A stretch of DNA of 64,000 nucleotides from Croceitalea dokdonensis DOKDO 023 (GTDB lineage Bacteria; Bacteroidota; Bacteroidia; Flavobacteriales; Flavobacteriaceae). The notes below the pieces were generated by a model. That model searched no databases. It was given only the letters and a program-made list of their open reading frames with translations, and was not told the origin of the DNA. This document shows, piece by piece, positions 54,942 to 63,712 of this stretch (positions within the stretch are counted from its first letter, which is position 1; each line of letters starts with the position of its first letter). The stretch is from the NCBI RefSeq assembly GCF_001306415.1, contig NZ_LDJX01000001.1, positions 248,001-312,000 of the forward strand. The letters are read 5' to 3'. The position numbers were made by a program, and so were the translations under genes.

Positions 54942-55481
54942 ATGAAAACAATCAAAAGCAATTTAGCAAGAACATTTTTGGCAGGAATTTTAATGGCCAC
55001 CGCAATCTCTTGTAGCAGTGATGAAGATGAGGTGGAACAACCCGAGCCCCAGGTAGATATCTCTTACCGAGTACAGGTTACCAAAATTAAGGCTACGGAT
55101 ACCTCAGGGGAGGGTAATGCTGATAATGTGGAGCTAGAAATCTTTGGCGAACTATCTTCCTCGTTAACAATTGGAACTACCGTTGATACTAGAATCCTTT
55201 GGTCCGCTGATTTAGAAAACCTTATTTCTGTAGGTCAAAATGACACCCAGCTAACAGGCACAACTACATTTACGGTTACGGAAGATGAGCTGAGTACAAG
55301 CAGTATTACCTGCTCCGGAGATTTGGACGAAAATGACGGTGGAGGTAACATACAAAACCAAGGTCAGGAATCTAGCACTTTTTCATTGGCTAATATCACG
55401 GATACCCAGGATATTGATCTTACTTTTTCTGAACCAGCGGGACAAACCGTTGTGGTCACCTTTGTAGTAACTAGACTTTAA
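54942..55481 (+). CDS. Surface lipoprotein of unknown function
   Basis: The 179-residue precursor (ATG 54942) has a lipoprotein signal LMATAISCSSDEDEVEQPEP, with the acidic run after the Cys that in Bacteroidota marks surface-exported lipoproteins. The rest is a beta-rich domain (ISYRVQVTKIKATDTSGEGN...), ending in PAGQTVVVTFVVTRL, which looks like a jelly-roll or Ig-type fold. I do not recognise a family. It is the first gene of a five-gene run on the same strand, likely under the TTGTCCAT sites. Confidence 0.78.
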   Translation: MKTIKSNLARTFLAGILMATAISCSSDEDEVEQPEPQVDISYRVQVTKIKATDTSGEGNADNVELEIFGELSSSLTIGTTVDTRILWSADLENLISVGQNDTQLTGTTTFTVTEDELSTSSITCSGDLDENDGGGNIQNQGQESSTFSLANITDTQDIDLTFSEPAGQTVVVTFVVTRL

Positions 55482-55611
55482 TTAAGTTCAAAAGCGGCTG
55501 GTGCCTAAAGTTGTAGATTCAACAACTTGGCATTGGTCGCTTATTGACTTTAATTATGGGAATTAGGCATAGCAAAACGCCATGTTCCATAATCTATCAA
55601 ATGATAAGTCC

Positions 55612-56100
55612 ATGAAAACACTACAATGGTTACTGGTGTTTGCCACAATTCAGTTGGTTAATTCGCAGTCTTTAAAACGCCAAACTTTAGCCTCAGCTGG
55701 TAATAGTCAACCAGTGCAAACTAGTACCGGTTCTTATTTCTTACTCCAAAGTATAGGACAGTTAGGTGTTATTAACACATTTGAGGCAAATGAAAATGAA
55801 CTAAGACAGGGTTTTGTGCAGCCATTACCTGCCATTGTTTTGGGTGGAGACCCCAATGATTTGGAGATTTTGGTATACCCAAACCCTTTTGTAGACGGGG
55901 TAATCGTAAATCTGGAGAATGGGTTGGAGGGTGAAATACAAATGCAACTTTTTGATATTTCTGGAAGACTGGTCGTGGCCGACTCATTCGGGCAAACGTC
56001 TCAACTTTCTATACCCTTGACCAATCTTTCACAGGGTTCTTATTTTATGAGGTTGAGTGCCGGGGGTCAACAGCGAGTCACCCAATTGTTAAAGTTATGA
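55612..56100 (+). CDS. T9SS type A sorting-domain protein
   Basis: A 162-residue secreted protein (ATG 55612; ATG 55582 is less likely). After the signal peptide (LQWLLVFATIQLVNSQ) come about 60 residues (VQTSTGSYFLLQSIGQLGVI) found in many T9SS cargo proteins just before the sorting domain. The type A C-terminal sorting domain fills the rest: LVYPNPFVDGVIVNLENGLE, then MQLFDISGRLVV, LSIPLTNLSQGSYFMRLSAG and the ending VTQLLKL. It is thus exported and anchored by type IX secretion, the system PorX controls. It is translationally coupled with the next gene (4-base overlap). Confidence 0.9.
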   Translation: MKTLQWLLVFATIQLVNSQSLKRQTLASAGNSQPVQTSTGSYFLLQSIGQLGVINTFEANENELRQGFVQPLPAIVLGGDPNDLEILVYPNPFVDGVIVNLENGLEGEIQMQLFDISGRLVVADSFGQTSQLSIPLTNLSQGSYFMRLSAGGQQRVTQLLKL

Positions 56101-56750
56101 AATGGTTCATAATCGTGCCTTTTTGTTTGGCATTTAACCTGTTACAAGCACAGTTTTTGTATACTGAAATTGGGCAAACCATATCTAGTTTTGACTACCA
56201 GAACTCAGCTGGCGGAACACTGGAAAACCTGCAATCAAAAAGTAATTCCTATCTCAAGGCAGGATATCAGTTTCAATTACCTGGTGATAAATTGTCCATT
56301 GCTTTGGGTGGCGTTTTGGCCAACTATGGAGCAGTGGCGAGTGATGCGCTATTGGATAATTACTTTGCTTGGGATGTTACCTATGCTGGTATTCAAACAG
56401 GATTGTCGTATGCTTTTGCCCGTTCTAGGGCCTTTGAATTTTTCTTGCAACCAACGGTTTCTTTGGAATACCTAGTGAGAGGAACGCAAACGCTTAACAA
56501 TCAAGTTTTTGACCTTACTGGGGAAAATGAATTTGATAATATGTTGTTGGTGCCCCGCATTGGGGTGGGAATACAGTACCCCATATCCAATAAAGCTGCA
56601 CTCTTTTTGAGCTACCATTTTGGGCGTAGTTATTCTTTGGTAAATGCTAACCCAGAGGACAATGAGAAATTAAGCATTAACATGCACAATATCGGTATCG
56701 GCCTAATCATTCAATTACCGGGCTGTAATTGTGCCTTTAATAATTTTTAA
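56097..56750 (+). CDS. Outer-membrane beta-barrel protein
   Basis: The 217-residue protein starts with a signal (WFIIVPFCLAFNLLQAQ) and consists of amphipathic strands (FLYTEIGQTISSFDYQNS, SNSYLKAGYQFQL, GIQTGLSYAFARSRAFEF) ending with IGIGLIIQLPG. It looks like a small PorV/OmpA-like barrel, but I cannot place it in a family. The gene overlaps the T9SS cargo gene by 4 bases, suggesting that the two products work together at the surface. Confidence 0.75.
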   Translation: MKWFIIVPFCLAFNLLQAQFLYTEIGQTISSFDYQNSAGGTLENLQSKSNSYLKAGYQFQLPGDKLSIALGGVLANYGAVASDALLDNYFAWDVTYAGIQTGLSYAFARSRAFEFFLQPTVSLEYLVRGTQTLNNQVFDLTGENEFDNMLLVPRIGVGIQYPISNKAALFLSYHFGRSYSLVNANPEDNEKLSINMHNIGIGLIIQLPGCNCAFNNF

Positions 56751-56751
56751 C

Positions 56752-58680
56752 ATGAAAAAAACATACTTTTTACTTATCGTATTGCTAATTACGTGCTCAA
56801 AGTCCATAGCACAGACTGAGGGCATTACGTACCAAGCGGTATTGGTGGATAACAATCCAGATGAAATTCCCGGCATTGATGTTCCATCCAGTAATATTCC
56901 CAATCAACCACTCAATGTGCGCTTTACCATTGTCAATAGTTTTGGTGACACGGAATATCAAGAAACCCAAAATACCCAAACCGATGCTTACGGTGTCATT
57001 AACCTTTTGATCGGTGAGGGAGTACCCACAGGACAAGGCTTGGGAAATTTTAATCTTATCGATTGGGATGGTCCAAAGACGCTTAATGTAGACATTGATT
57101 TGGACGCGGGCACTAATTTTAGTCCTTTTAGTAGTCAGTCGTTAACCTATGTGCCCTATGTGCGGCACCGGAATTTAATTGCTGATGGTATTACGAATCT
57201 AAACAATGATCTAAATGTAAATAACCAGAGAACAGCTTGGTTTACGGGTGACGTTAACGTAGATCAAAATACGAGGCTACAAAGACTTCGTGTTCAGGCA
57301 GATGCAGAGTTTCAAGACAGGGTGGTTATTAATGCTACATTGACTGAAACGAATCAATCCGATATTGATGCGTATCCATTGAGATTACAAGGTAGCTCCC
57401 ATGGTATGGCCATTCAATTAAACCAATTCACACCTACCAGAGAACATAATTTTATGTCTTTTTGGAATGCTAACAATGAGCCTATTGGCAGAATAGAAGG
57501 ATTTCAGGCAATCAGTGATGTAAGCCAGAACTTTATTCTTGAGGTTTTGTTGGATAACGAACCAAGTGAAGATGACGCTAAAGACCGTGATGATGATGAT
57601 ACGGCACCACCTGCTGAAGCCCCCGGTGCATTTGATATTTATTTAAATAACGATTATACGCTGAATTTGCTTCTGGAATATATGGATTTACTGGAAGCTT
57701 CTGCTACTTTCGGTGTTAATTTGGGAGCCTGCCTAGCGGGTGTTGGAATTGCAGGTGATTGTGATGATGCGGCATGGTCAGCCTTTTCCATTTTTGTTCA
57801 GGGAGTCCAAATATCTTTAACTATTGTTTACAATGAGGCCAATAGGGGAACTGCATTTGAATCTGGTGGTGCGGATTATGCGGAATGGCTAAAAAAATAT
57901 GACTCCAATGAAACTTTAACCTATGGTGACGTTGTCGGGTTACGTTCCGGTGAGATATCTTCAAGATTTTTGGATGCAGATAAGTTTATGGTCATTTCGC
58001 ATAACCCTATTGTTACTGGTGCCATGCCGTTGTCGGATGAGGAACACTTGCACAAAAGAGTTGCTTTTATTGGCCAAGTTCCAGTGAAAGTTCTAGGAGA
58101 AGTGAATAAAGGAGACTATATCCTCCCGTCCGGAAATGGAGATGGAATGGCCATTGCAGTGCACCCTAGCAAAATGCGGCTAAATGATTACAGGCGGATT
58201 GTTGGGGTGGCATGGGAAGCATATCAGGGTAATGATTTGTTTTCCTTTATCAATACGGCCGTAGGTATCAACGTCAATGATTTAACCCAAGAAATTACAA
58301 AAATGCAATTGCTGTTGAATGAAATACAAACCGCATTAACACAGGCCAACCCAAATTACAAGCCAACTTATTTTGACGTTGAAACTATTAGTGTTACAGA
58401 AAATGCGAAGACAACTAAATCAAAAACCCAACAGCAATTGGTATTAGAGCAGTACGGAATTGATGCGATAGCTGATAATCAACAAAAAATGGCTCAAATA
58501 AATTCCCTGATGAACCAAGAAGATTCTGAAAACCAACACTTTAAATTTTCCGATATGCCTTATTTAAAAGAAGTACTAGAGAATCCATCGGAAGAAAACC
58601 TAGCGAAATACAATGCTTATTACTCAAAAGCTTTGGAAAAATTAAAATCATTGATTGCATCTAGAACAACAAACCATTAA
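56752..58680 (+). CDS. Large secreted protein with tail-fibre/surface-type domain
   Basis: The 642-residue precursor (ATG 56752) has a signal peptide (KTYFLLIVLLITCSKSIAQ), then a Bacteroidota surface domain (EGITYQAVLVDNNPDEIP; LNVRFTIVNSFGDTEYQETQ) often found at the front of proteins with tail-fibre-like C-termini. An acidic stretch (EDDAKDRDDDDTAPP) lies near residue 280. The second half shows GGADYAEWLKKYDSNETLTY, GDVVGLRSGEIS, VAFIGQVPVKVLGEVNKGDY and ILPSGNGDGMAIAV, a module seen in phage tail-spike and surface proteins next to self-cleaving domains. No clear catalytic dyad is visible, so cleavage is not claimed. The C-terminal 120 residues are helical (LVLEQYGIDAIADNQQKMAQ). Confidence 0.7.
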   Translation: MKKTYFLLIVLLITCSKSIAQTEGITYQAVLVDNNPDEIPGIDVPSSNIPNQPLNVRFTIVNSFGDTEYQETQNTQTDAYGVINLLIGEGVPTGQGLGNFNLIDWDGPKTLNVDIDLDAGTNFSPFSSQSLTYVPYVRHRNLIADGITNLNNDLNVNNQRTAWFTGDVNVDQNTRLQRLRVQADAEFQDRVVINATLTETNQSDIDAYPLRLQGSSHGMAIQLNQFTPTREHNFMSFWNANNEPIGRIEGFQAISDVSQNFILEVLLDNEPSEDDAKDRDDDDTAPPAEAPGAFDIYLNNDYTLNLLLEYMDLLEASATFGVNLGACLAGVGIAGDCDDAAWSAFSIFVQGVQISLTIVYNEANRGTAFESGGADYAEWLKKYDSNETLTYGDVVGLRSGEISSRFLDADKFMVISHNPIVTGAMPLSDEEHLHKRVAFIGQVPVKVLGEVNKGDYILPSGNGDGMAIAVHPSKMRLNDYRRIVGVAWEAYQGNDLFSFINTAVGINVNDLTQEITKMQLLLNEIQTALTQANPNYKPTYFDVETISVTENAKTTKSKTQQQLVLEQYGIDAIADNQQKMAQINSLMNQEDSENQHFKFSDMPYLKEVLENPSEENLAKYNAYYSKALEKLKSLIASRTTNH

Positions 58681-58691
58681 AAATAAAAACA

Positions 58692-59069
58692 ATGAAAAAA
58701 ATCATCTATTTACCAGTGTTACTATTACTTTTTTTAAATACCTCTTGCTCCGAAGATGATGAAGCAGAAGAAATAAGACCTAGTTTGACGGGAAGCTGGA
58801 GCGGCACTTATTCTGGTGATGATCGTGGAAATTGGACGGTGAATGTAAGCAGTACTGGTAATGTTTCTGGAACGGCAACCTCTTCGTTCACCCAAGATTC
58901 TGCTGACATCACGGGTAAGGTAAGCGATACGGGGAACTTGTCCGCTACCATTGGAATTACCGATGATCATGAGTTTTTTGGCCAATTAGGTGAAAATAAT
59001 GAGGCTAGCGGTACTTGGATAGATACACAAAGGGACCAAAATGGTACTTGGACGGGAACAAAGGACTAA
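58692..59069 (+). CDS. Small lipoprotein of unknown function
   Basis: The 125-residue precursor has a lipoprotein signal (LLLFLNTSCSEDDEAEE) with the acidic sequence after Cys typical of surface-exposed lipoproteins. The rest is a small beta-sandwich of Gly/Thr/Ser-rich strands (LTGSWSGTYSGDDRGNWTVN; GNVSGTATSSF; NEASGTWIDTQRDQNGTWTG), with a repeated GTW pattern. It ends the five-gene run. A 238-base gap follows, in which I see no gene or clear terminator before the convergent MutS2-like gene. Confidence 0.75.
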   Translation: MKKIIYLPVLLLLFLNTSCSEDDEAEEIRPSLTGSWSGTYSGDDRGNWTVNVSSTGNVSGTATSSFTQDSADITGKVSDTGNLSATIGITDDHEFFGQLGENNEASGTWIDTQRDQNGTWTGTKD

Positions 59070-59307
59070 ACACGCTTTCTTCCATTACGTTTGGATTACC
59101 CCTTTTGTACTTTAACCTTTGTGAACTACAACATATGAACTAGAGCAATTTTGAGGTACGAAAATAGGATTGAGAGGCGTTTTAAAGACTAAAATGTTAG
59201 TTCCAGACCTGTCTTATGTGAACCAAAGGCATAAATTTCACTTTTTGCTTAAGTGTGCGGTACTTGCACTGAAAAAATCTCTTAGGACAGAAAATAGGTT
59301 CCATCAA

Positions 59308-61479
59308 CTATTTTGTTTTAGCTTCTACCAAATCTAACAACTCCACACCGACATTTGTGGTAAATAGGCCGTAGTTCACTACGGCTTTATTTTTTTCCAG
59401 TTTATCGATGGTGCCAACCGCCTTGCCATCAAAAAGGCGTACCCGATCACCAATTTTGAACACGGGTCTAGGCTTTATCTTTTCTGCCTGGATAGCTTTT
59501 TTCTTTCTGACTATTTTTTCCTTTCGAACTTTCACGATTTTTTGCTCCAGTTCATTGGCAATTTGTTTTTTCTGCACTTTTTTGGCCTTGGCCTCCTTCG
59601 CCGAGGTTTTTTTTCGCTTGCTGTTTTCGGTCTCCACGATACGTAGCAGCTCCGAAACCAAAGGACGTTTTTTGTTGTCCAAGAAATAACGCTCTGCGGC
59701 ATCATTAAGTTTGTTGCCCAAATAAATCATACGTTGGTTATGGTCATACTGTTCTTGGTAATTTTCCAATTTGCTCTTGACCTTGGCATTTAATGCCTCC
59801 AATTTTTTGGCTTCCTCCCTAGCTTTGGTTTCCTCGTCCTGTAACCTGGAGCCTGTCTTGGCCATTTTACTGCGCTCCTGTTGTAATTTGGAGATAGTGG
59901 CATCAAAACGCACCTTGCCCCGATCAATTTTCTTTTTGGCTTTATTTATAAGGGAGTAGGGGATGCCGTTCTTTTGCGCTACTTCAAAAGTAAAGGAACT
60001 TCCAGCTTCACCCAATATCAGTTGGAATGTGGGTTGCAGGGTCTTATTGTCAAACCGCATATTGGCATTTGTGGCATGGGGTAGTTCGTTGGCCAATAAT
60101 TTTAGGTTGGCATAATGGGTGGTGATGATCCCGTAGGCACCTCTTTCATAAAATACCTCTAAAAAAGTTTCCGCTAAGGCTCCACCTAGTTCCGGATCGG
60201 AACCTGTTCCAAACTCATCAATTAAAAATAGGGTTTTAGCATTGCACTTTTTTAAGAACTGGTTCATGTTCTTCAAGCGATAACTATAGGTGCTCAAATG
60301 GTTTTCTATGGATTGGTTGTCCCCAATGTCCGTCAGAATCTTGTCGAACAGGCATACGGTGCTACGTTCGTGAACAGGAATCAGCAGACCACTCTGCAAC
60401 ATCACTTGTAAGAGGCCAATGGTCTTAAGGGTGATGCTCTTCCCTCCTGCATTGGGTCCAGAGATTACAATGATTCGGTTTTCCCCATGCAAGGAGATGG
60501 TCTGTGGCCAGGTCTTTTCCTTTTTTTGCTTGTTGTTTAGATATAGCAAGGGATGATAGGCATCCTTAAAAAATAATTTGCGCTCCCCGCTCAGTTCTGG
60601 TAGGATGGCATTGAGCTCCTTTGCATATTTGGCCTTGGCGGCGGTAATGTCTATATGCGTAAAATAGTGCTGATAGTTGGACAAATCCTCTCTGTAGGGC
60701 CGTATCTCATTGGTCAATCCATTAAGGATGCGTTGTATCTCCTCTTTTTCCTCAAATTCCAAATTGCTGAGCTCTTGGGAAAATTGCAGGGTAGTTTCGG
60801 GAACGATGTAGACAATACTGCCTGTTTTTGAGGCGCCCATAACGGTACCACGTACTTTTTTGCGATACATGGCCTTAACGGCCAAAACACGACGGTTATC
60901 TACTACGGATTCCCGTATCTCATCCAAAAATTCTGAGGCTTGGTATTTGGTCATGGCCACCCCAAAACTTTGGTTGATCTTTCCCCTAACCTGATGGATA
61001 CCGTAGCGTAAATTCTTTAATTCCACGGAAGCATCATCCCGTATTTCCCCAAATTTATCAATGATATTGTCTATGGATTGTGGGATATAGGTGTTTTCTT
61101 CAAACCTCTCCGTAAATGAGAACAGAAGCGGATAGTATTCTTTGAATTTTTTAAAAAAAGTTTTATGCTGGGTCAACTGTTTACATAAGGCCGCAATACG
61201 TCTAAACCCGGGGAGCTCCAGTGTTGTATTCTCAATTTTAAGGAGTTTTAGCTCCTTGTTGATATCGTCAAAACCATGGTTGGGAATCCTGTTTTCGTTG
61301 GCAAATGAGGCTAAGTACTCCGAGGTTTGCCCTAAGACCGTGGTCAATGTGTTCTGGTCTTCGTAGGGCGCAATGGCCAGCGCGGCCTCCTTGCCCAATG
61401 CTGTGTTACAACGCGCATTAAGCTGTTCCAATACGGTAGGAAACTCTAGATCTTGCAAGGTTTTGGATGGTATCTGCAA
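59308..61479 (-). CDS. mutS2: MutS2-like DNA-binding ATPase lacking a recognisable Smr domain
   Basis: MutS2 proteins act on branched DNA and, in some bacteria, on collided ribosomes. The 723-residue protein has the MutS core/clamp region (about 20-300), Walker A VISGPNAGGKSITLKTIGL, Walker B LFLIDEFGTGSDPELGGALA, and the conserved ITTHYANLKLLA. A long coiled coil follows (residues about 510-660). It ends with a KOW-like segment (IGDRVRLFDGKAVGTIDKLE) and lacks the C-terminal Smr nuclease domain of Bacillus MutS2. The start is TTG 61479; the longer frame to TTG 61503 would begin inside the promoter. Its own promoter overlaps the end of the preceding gene. Confidence 0.88.
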   Translation of the reverse strand: MQIPSKTLQDLEFPTVLEQLNARCNTALGKEAALAIAPYEDQNTLTTVLGQTSEYLASFANENRIPNHGFDDINKELKLLKIENTTLELPGFRRIAALCKQLTQHKTFFKKFKEYYPLLFSFTERFEENTYIPQSIDNIIDKFGEIRDDASVELKNLRYGIHQVRGKINQSFGVAMTKYQASEFLDEIRESVVDNRRVLAVKAMYRKKVRGTVMGASKTGSIVYIVPETTLQFSQELSNLEFEEKEEIQRILNGLTNEIRPYREDLSNYQHYFTHIDITAAKAKYAKELNAILPELSGERKLFFKDAYHPLLYLNNKQKKEKTWPQTISLHGENRIIVISGPNAGGKSITLKTIGLLQVMLQSGLLIPVHERSTVCLFDKILTDIGDNQSIENHLSTYSYRLKNMNQFLKKCNAKTLFLIDEFGTGSDPELGGALAETFLEVFYERGAYGIITTHYANLKLLANELPHATNANMRFDNKTLQPTFQLILGEAGSSFTFEVAQKNGIPYSLINKAKKKIDRGKVRFDATISKLQQERSKMAKTGSRLQDEETKAREEAKKLEALNAKVKSKLENYQEQYDHNQRMIYLGNKLNDAAERYFLDNKKRPLVSELLRIVETENSKRKKTSAKEAKAKKVQKKQIANELEQKIVKVRKEKIVRKKKAIQAEKIKPRPVFKIGDRVRLFDGKAVGTIDKLEKNKAVVNYGLFTTNVGVELLDLVEAKTK

Positions 61480-61500
61480 CGGCCTCTTTTTATAGCAGGG

Positions 61501-61533
61501 CAAAGATAATAATTCACTAGCGCATTAAGGCAA
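61501..61533 (-). promoter_or_regulatory. Promoter of the MutS2-like gene
   Basis: On the minus strand TTG (61531-61533) and TATCTTTG (61501-61508, exact TAnnTTTG) are 22 bases apart from start to -7 element with a 22-base interval, within the Bacteroidota range. It overlaps the last codons of the T9SS type B gene and fixes the mutS2 start downstream, at TTG 61479. Confidence 0.55.
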
Positions 61534-63637
61534 AGTAACCACTGTTGGTATAGTTTTCTTGGTTGTAGGTGAAATCTACCTGAAACCAGTAGGTATCCGC
61601 GGGCATTGGTGTGCCATTGGTTAAACCGTCCCAACCTACAGCTACGGAATCACCTTTAAGTTCTGCCATCAGGCGGCCATAACGATTAAAAATTCGAAGA
61701 CTTTGAATGTTTATCCCAGGGTTGATTTGAATGTTCCAGTTGTCGTTGTGAAAGTCTTGGTTAGGGGTGAAAAATTTAGGATAACCAATGATAAATAGTC
61801 TCTCTGTTACACTGGAGCAACCATTGCTATTAATTGCGGTAATACTATGTGGCCCTGCAGGCACATTAAAAAACACCCCCGTAGTATTGGATTCCAAACC
61901 GGAGAGCTCATAGGTGTATGGCCCATCCCCATTAACTGTTGCAGTAATTTTATTACTGTTGGAAAATGGTTTGGCCTCTATTTTTAACTCCACATTATCT
62001 GGTACTTCGGCCAGCCTAACACTGGTTTCCAAAGTATAACCGCAGCCAGAAAGGGAATTGGTTATGGCTAGTTTATAGGTACCCGGTTCCAAAACGGACA
62101 ACATGGGAGATGTTTCCCCGTCTAGTGGTGTGTCTTCAAGGAACCATTGAAAATCAAAATCATTGGCGTTTAACCCAGAATTTATGACTACGGGACCGGT
62201 ATTGGAACCATCTTTGAATTGGCAGATGGTGTAACTTTCTACCATCCCACTCTTAATAATACTGGTTGGTTTTAATTGAAAACTTTTGATGAATACGCAG
62301 GATTCAAAACCATTTATTCTCACGTAAACAGTGATTTCTTTATCAAAAATAAATATCGGAGGCAACTTGTTATCTTCATTTTCAGCATCAATTAAGGATT
62401 CATGGTAGCTTATTGCAAAGGAATCTATATCCGTAATTTCATTTTGGGACAAAGCAGCCAAATCAATAACAGCTTCAGCATTTAAGTCCCTACAAACTTC
62501 AATATCATTAAACCCTCGGTTCAACGGGGGTGAAATCAGGTTAAATTGTTGGGAACCAACGGCAAATGCACCAGTTTGTACATCGGTTAGTCTATAGTAA
62601 ATGGTGTTTTCAGTTTGTGCAAATTGTATTTGGTTGTCCGTTAAGGGGTTTTCATTTTCAAGCACATTGTCCATGTCGGCAAAAAAAGTAACGGCCAAGT
62701 TGGCATTGTCCTCCAAAATCAATGGTTCGGTTTCATCTAAATTAGCCACGATTGTGCCGTCTAAATCGGTATCACAAACATAAATGGTTTGGATTGGGGG
62801 CAGGGATGGAATTTCATTTAAAACAAGCCTAAAACTGGTGGTGGCAAACTCCCCGGTATGTCTGTTTTCTAGACGGGCATAAATAGTTTGTGGATTGGAG
62901 GTGTTACCAAACAGCAAGTCTAATGGATTTATGCCACTTTCTGCCTGTATTAAGGACAAATGATAGGTTACCGTAAAATCTTCGGGATTTTGGGTGTTTA
63001 AGATGGTATTCGTATTTCTTTGGAGATTAAAAAGTTCTGTGCCGTCACCGCTGATATCATCGTTAAGAACCAGATCTTCCGGATTTCCAATGTCTATGAT
63101 TGGAGGGGTACAAAATACCAATGCCCTCCAACCACTATAAGAAGTGTCGTCATTGGGTTCTGCAAAGGTGGAAGATGTTATAAAGGTAAGGGTTAAACAG
63201 CCTGTGGCATTTCCATAAGATGCCCTGAAAAATGCGGTACCGCTAAGCGCATTTGAGATGGAACCCAGTGTGCTGGCCGTTGTGTCCAGACCATCATAAA
63301 TTTGCAGCACATGCGAGGCCTGTAAATCGTAATTGGTAAAGTCTATATTGATTCGCTCATTTGGGTTCTCTGGACAAATGGTTATGATGGCATTATTTCC
63401 ATAGCGGTAGTTTTCAGAACTACCACCGCTATCATAAAAGTTCGCTTCACATGTAGTAACGGTCAGTTCAAATCCAGGACTATTGTTGTATCTAGGCATT
63501 ATAATATCCGTAGATTGACCATGTATTTTCAAAGAAATAAAGAGGAAAAAGAACAGGTTGGGCACAACAAGGTGAAAGGCTATGGTGTTCTTGGTACCCA
63601 TCACATTGTCAATCCTCATCTTTAGCTCTTTGTTCAT
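61517..63637 (-). CDS. Secreted CUB-domain protein with T9SS type B sorting domain
   Basis: A 706-residue exported protein. After a signal-type segment (LVVPNLFFFLFISLKIHGQ) comes a CUB-like domain at about 50-165 (LTVTTCEANFYDSGGSSENY; GCLTLTFITSSTF), then repeats of the flavobacterial type found in gliding-associated adhesins (YVCDTDLDGTIVANLDETEP; VCRDLNAEAVIDLAALSQNE), and a C-terminal gliding-motility-type (T9SS type B) sorting domain (YPKFFTPNQDFHNDNWNIQI, LRIFNRYGRLMAELKG, GWDGLTNGTPMPADTYWF). The protein is most likely a cell-surface adhesin. ATG codons lie at 63637 and near 63616. Its 3' end overlaps the promoter of the MutS2-like gene. Confidence 0.88.
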   Translation of the reverse strand: MNKELKMRIDNVMGTKNTIAFHLVVPNLFFFLFISLKIHGQSTDIIMPRYNNSPGFELTVTTCEANFYDSGGSSENYRYGNNAIITICPENPNERINIDFTNYDLQASHVLQIYDGLDTTASTLGSISNALSGTAFFRASYGNATGCLTLTFITSSTFAEPNDDTSYSGWRALVFCTPPIIDIGNPEDLVLNDDISGDGTELFNLQRNTNTILNTQNPEDFTVTYHLSLIQAESGINPLDLLFGNTSNPQTIYARLENRHTGEFATTSFRLVLNEIPSLPPIQTIYVCDTDLDGTIVANLDETEPLILEDNANLAVTFFADMDNVLENENPLTDNQIQFAQTENTIYYRLTDVQTGAFAVGSQQFNLISPPLNRGFNDIEVCRDLNAEAVIDLAALSQNEITDIDSFAISYHESLIDAENEDNKLPPIFIFDKEITVYVRINGFESCVFIKSFQLKPTSIIKSGMVESYTICQFKDGSNTGPVVINSGLNANDFDFQWFLEDTPLDGETSPMLSVLEPGTYKLAITNSLSGCGYTLETSVRLAEVPDNVELKIEAKPFSNSNKITATVNGDGPYTYELSGLESNTTGVFFNVPAGPHSITAINSNGCSSVTERLFIIGYPKFFTPNQDFHNDNWNIQINPGINIQSLRIFNRYGRLMAELKGDSVAVGWDGLTNGTPMPADTYWFQVDFTYNQENYTNSGYFALMR

Positions 63638-63712
63638 TTGGAATGGTACAAAATAAATAGTTTTTATTAAAATATTTTGGATTGATGTTTGCTTTTAGGG
63701 AAACTATTGTGG

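Noticed and set aside
61480-61503. Upstream TTG (61503) as the start of mutS2
   Set aside because: It is the last part of a consensus TAnnTTTG promoter element and would not be transcribed.
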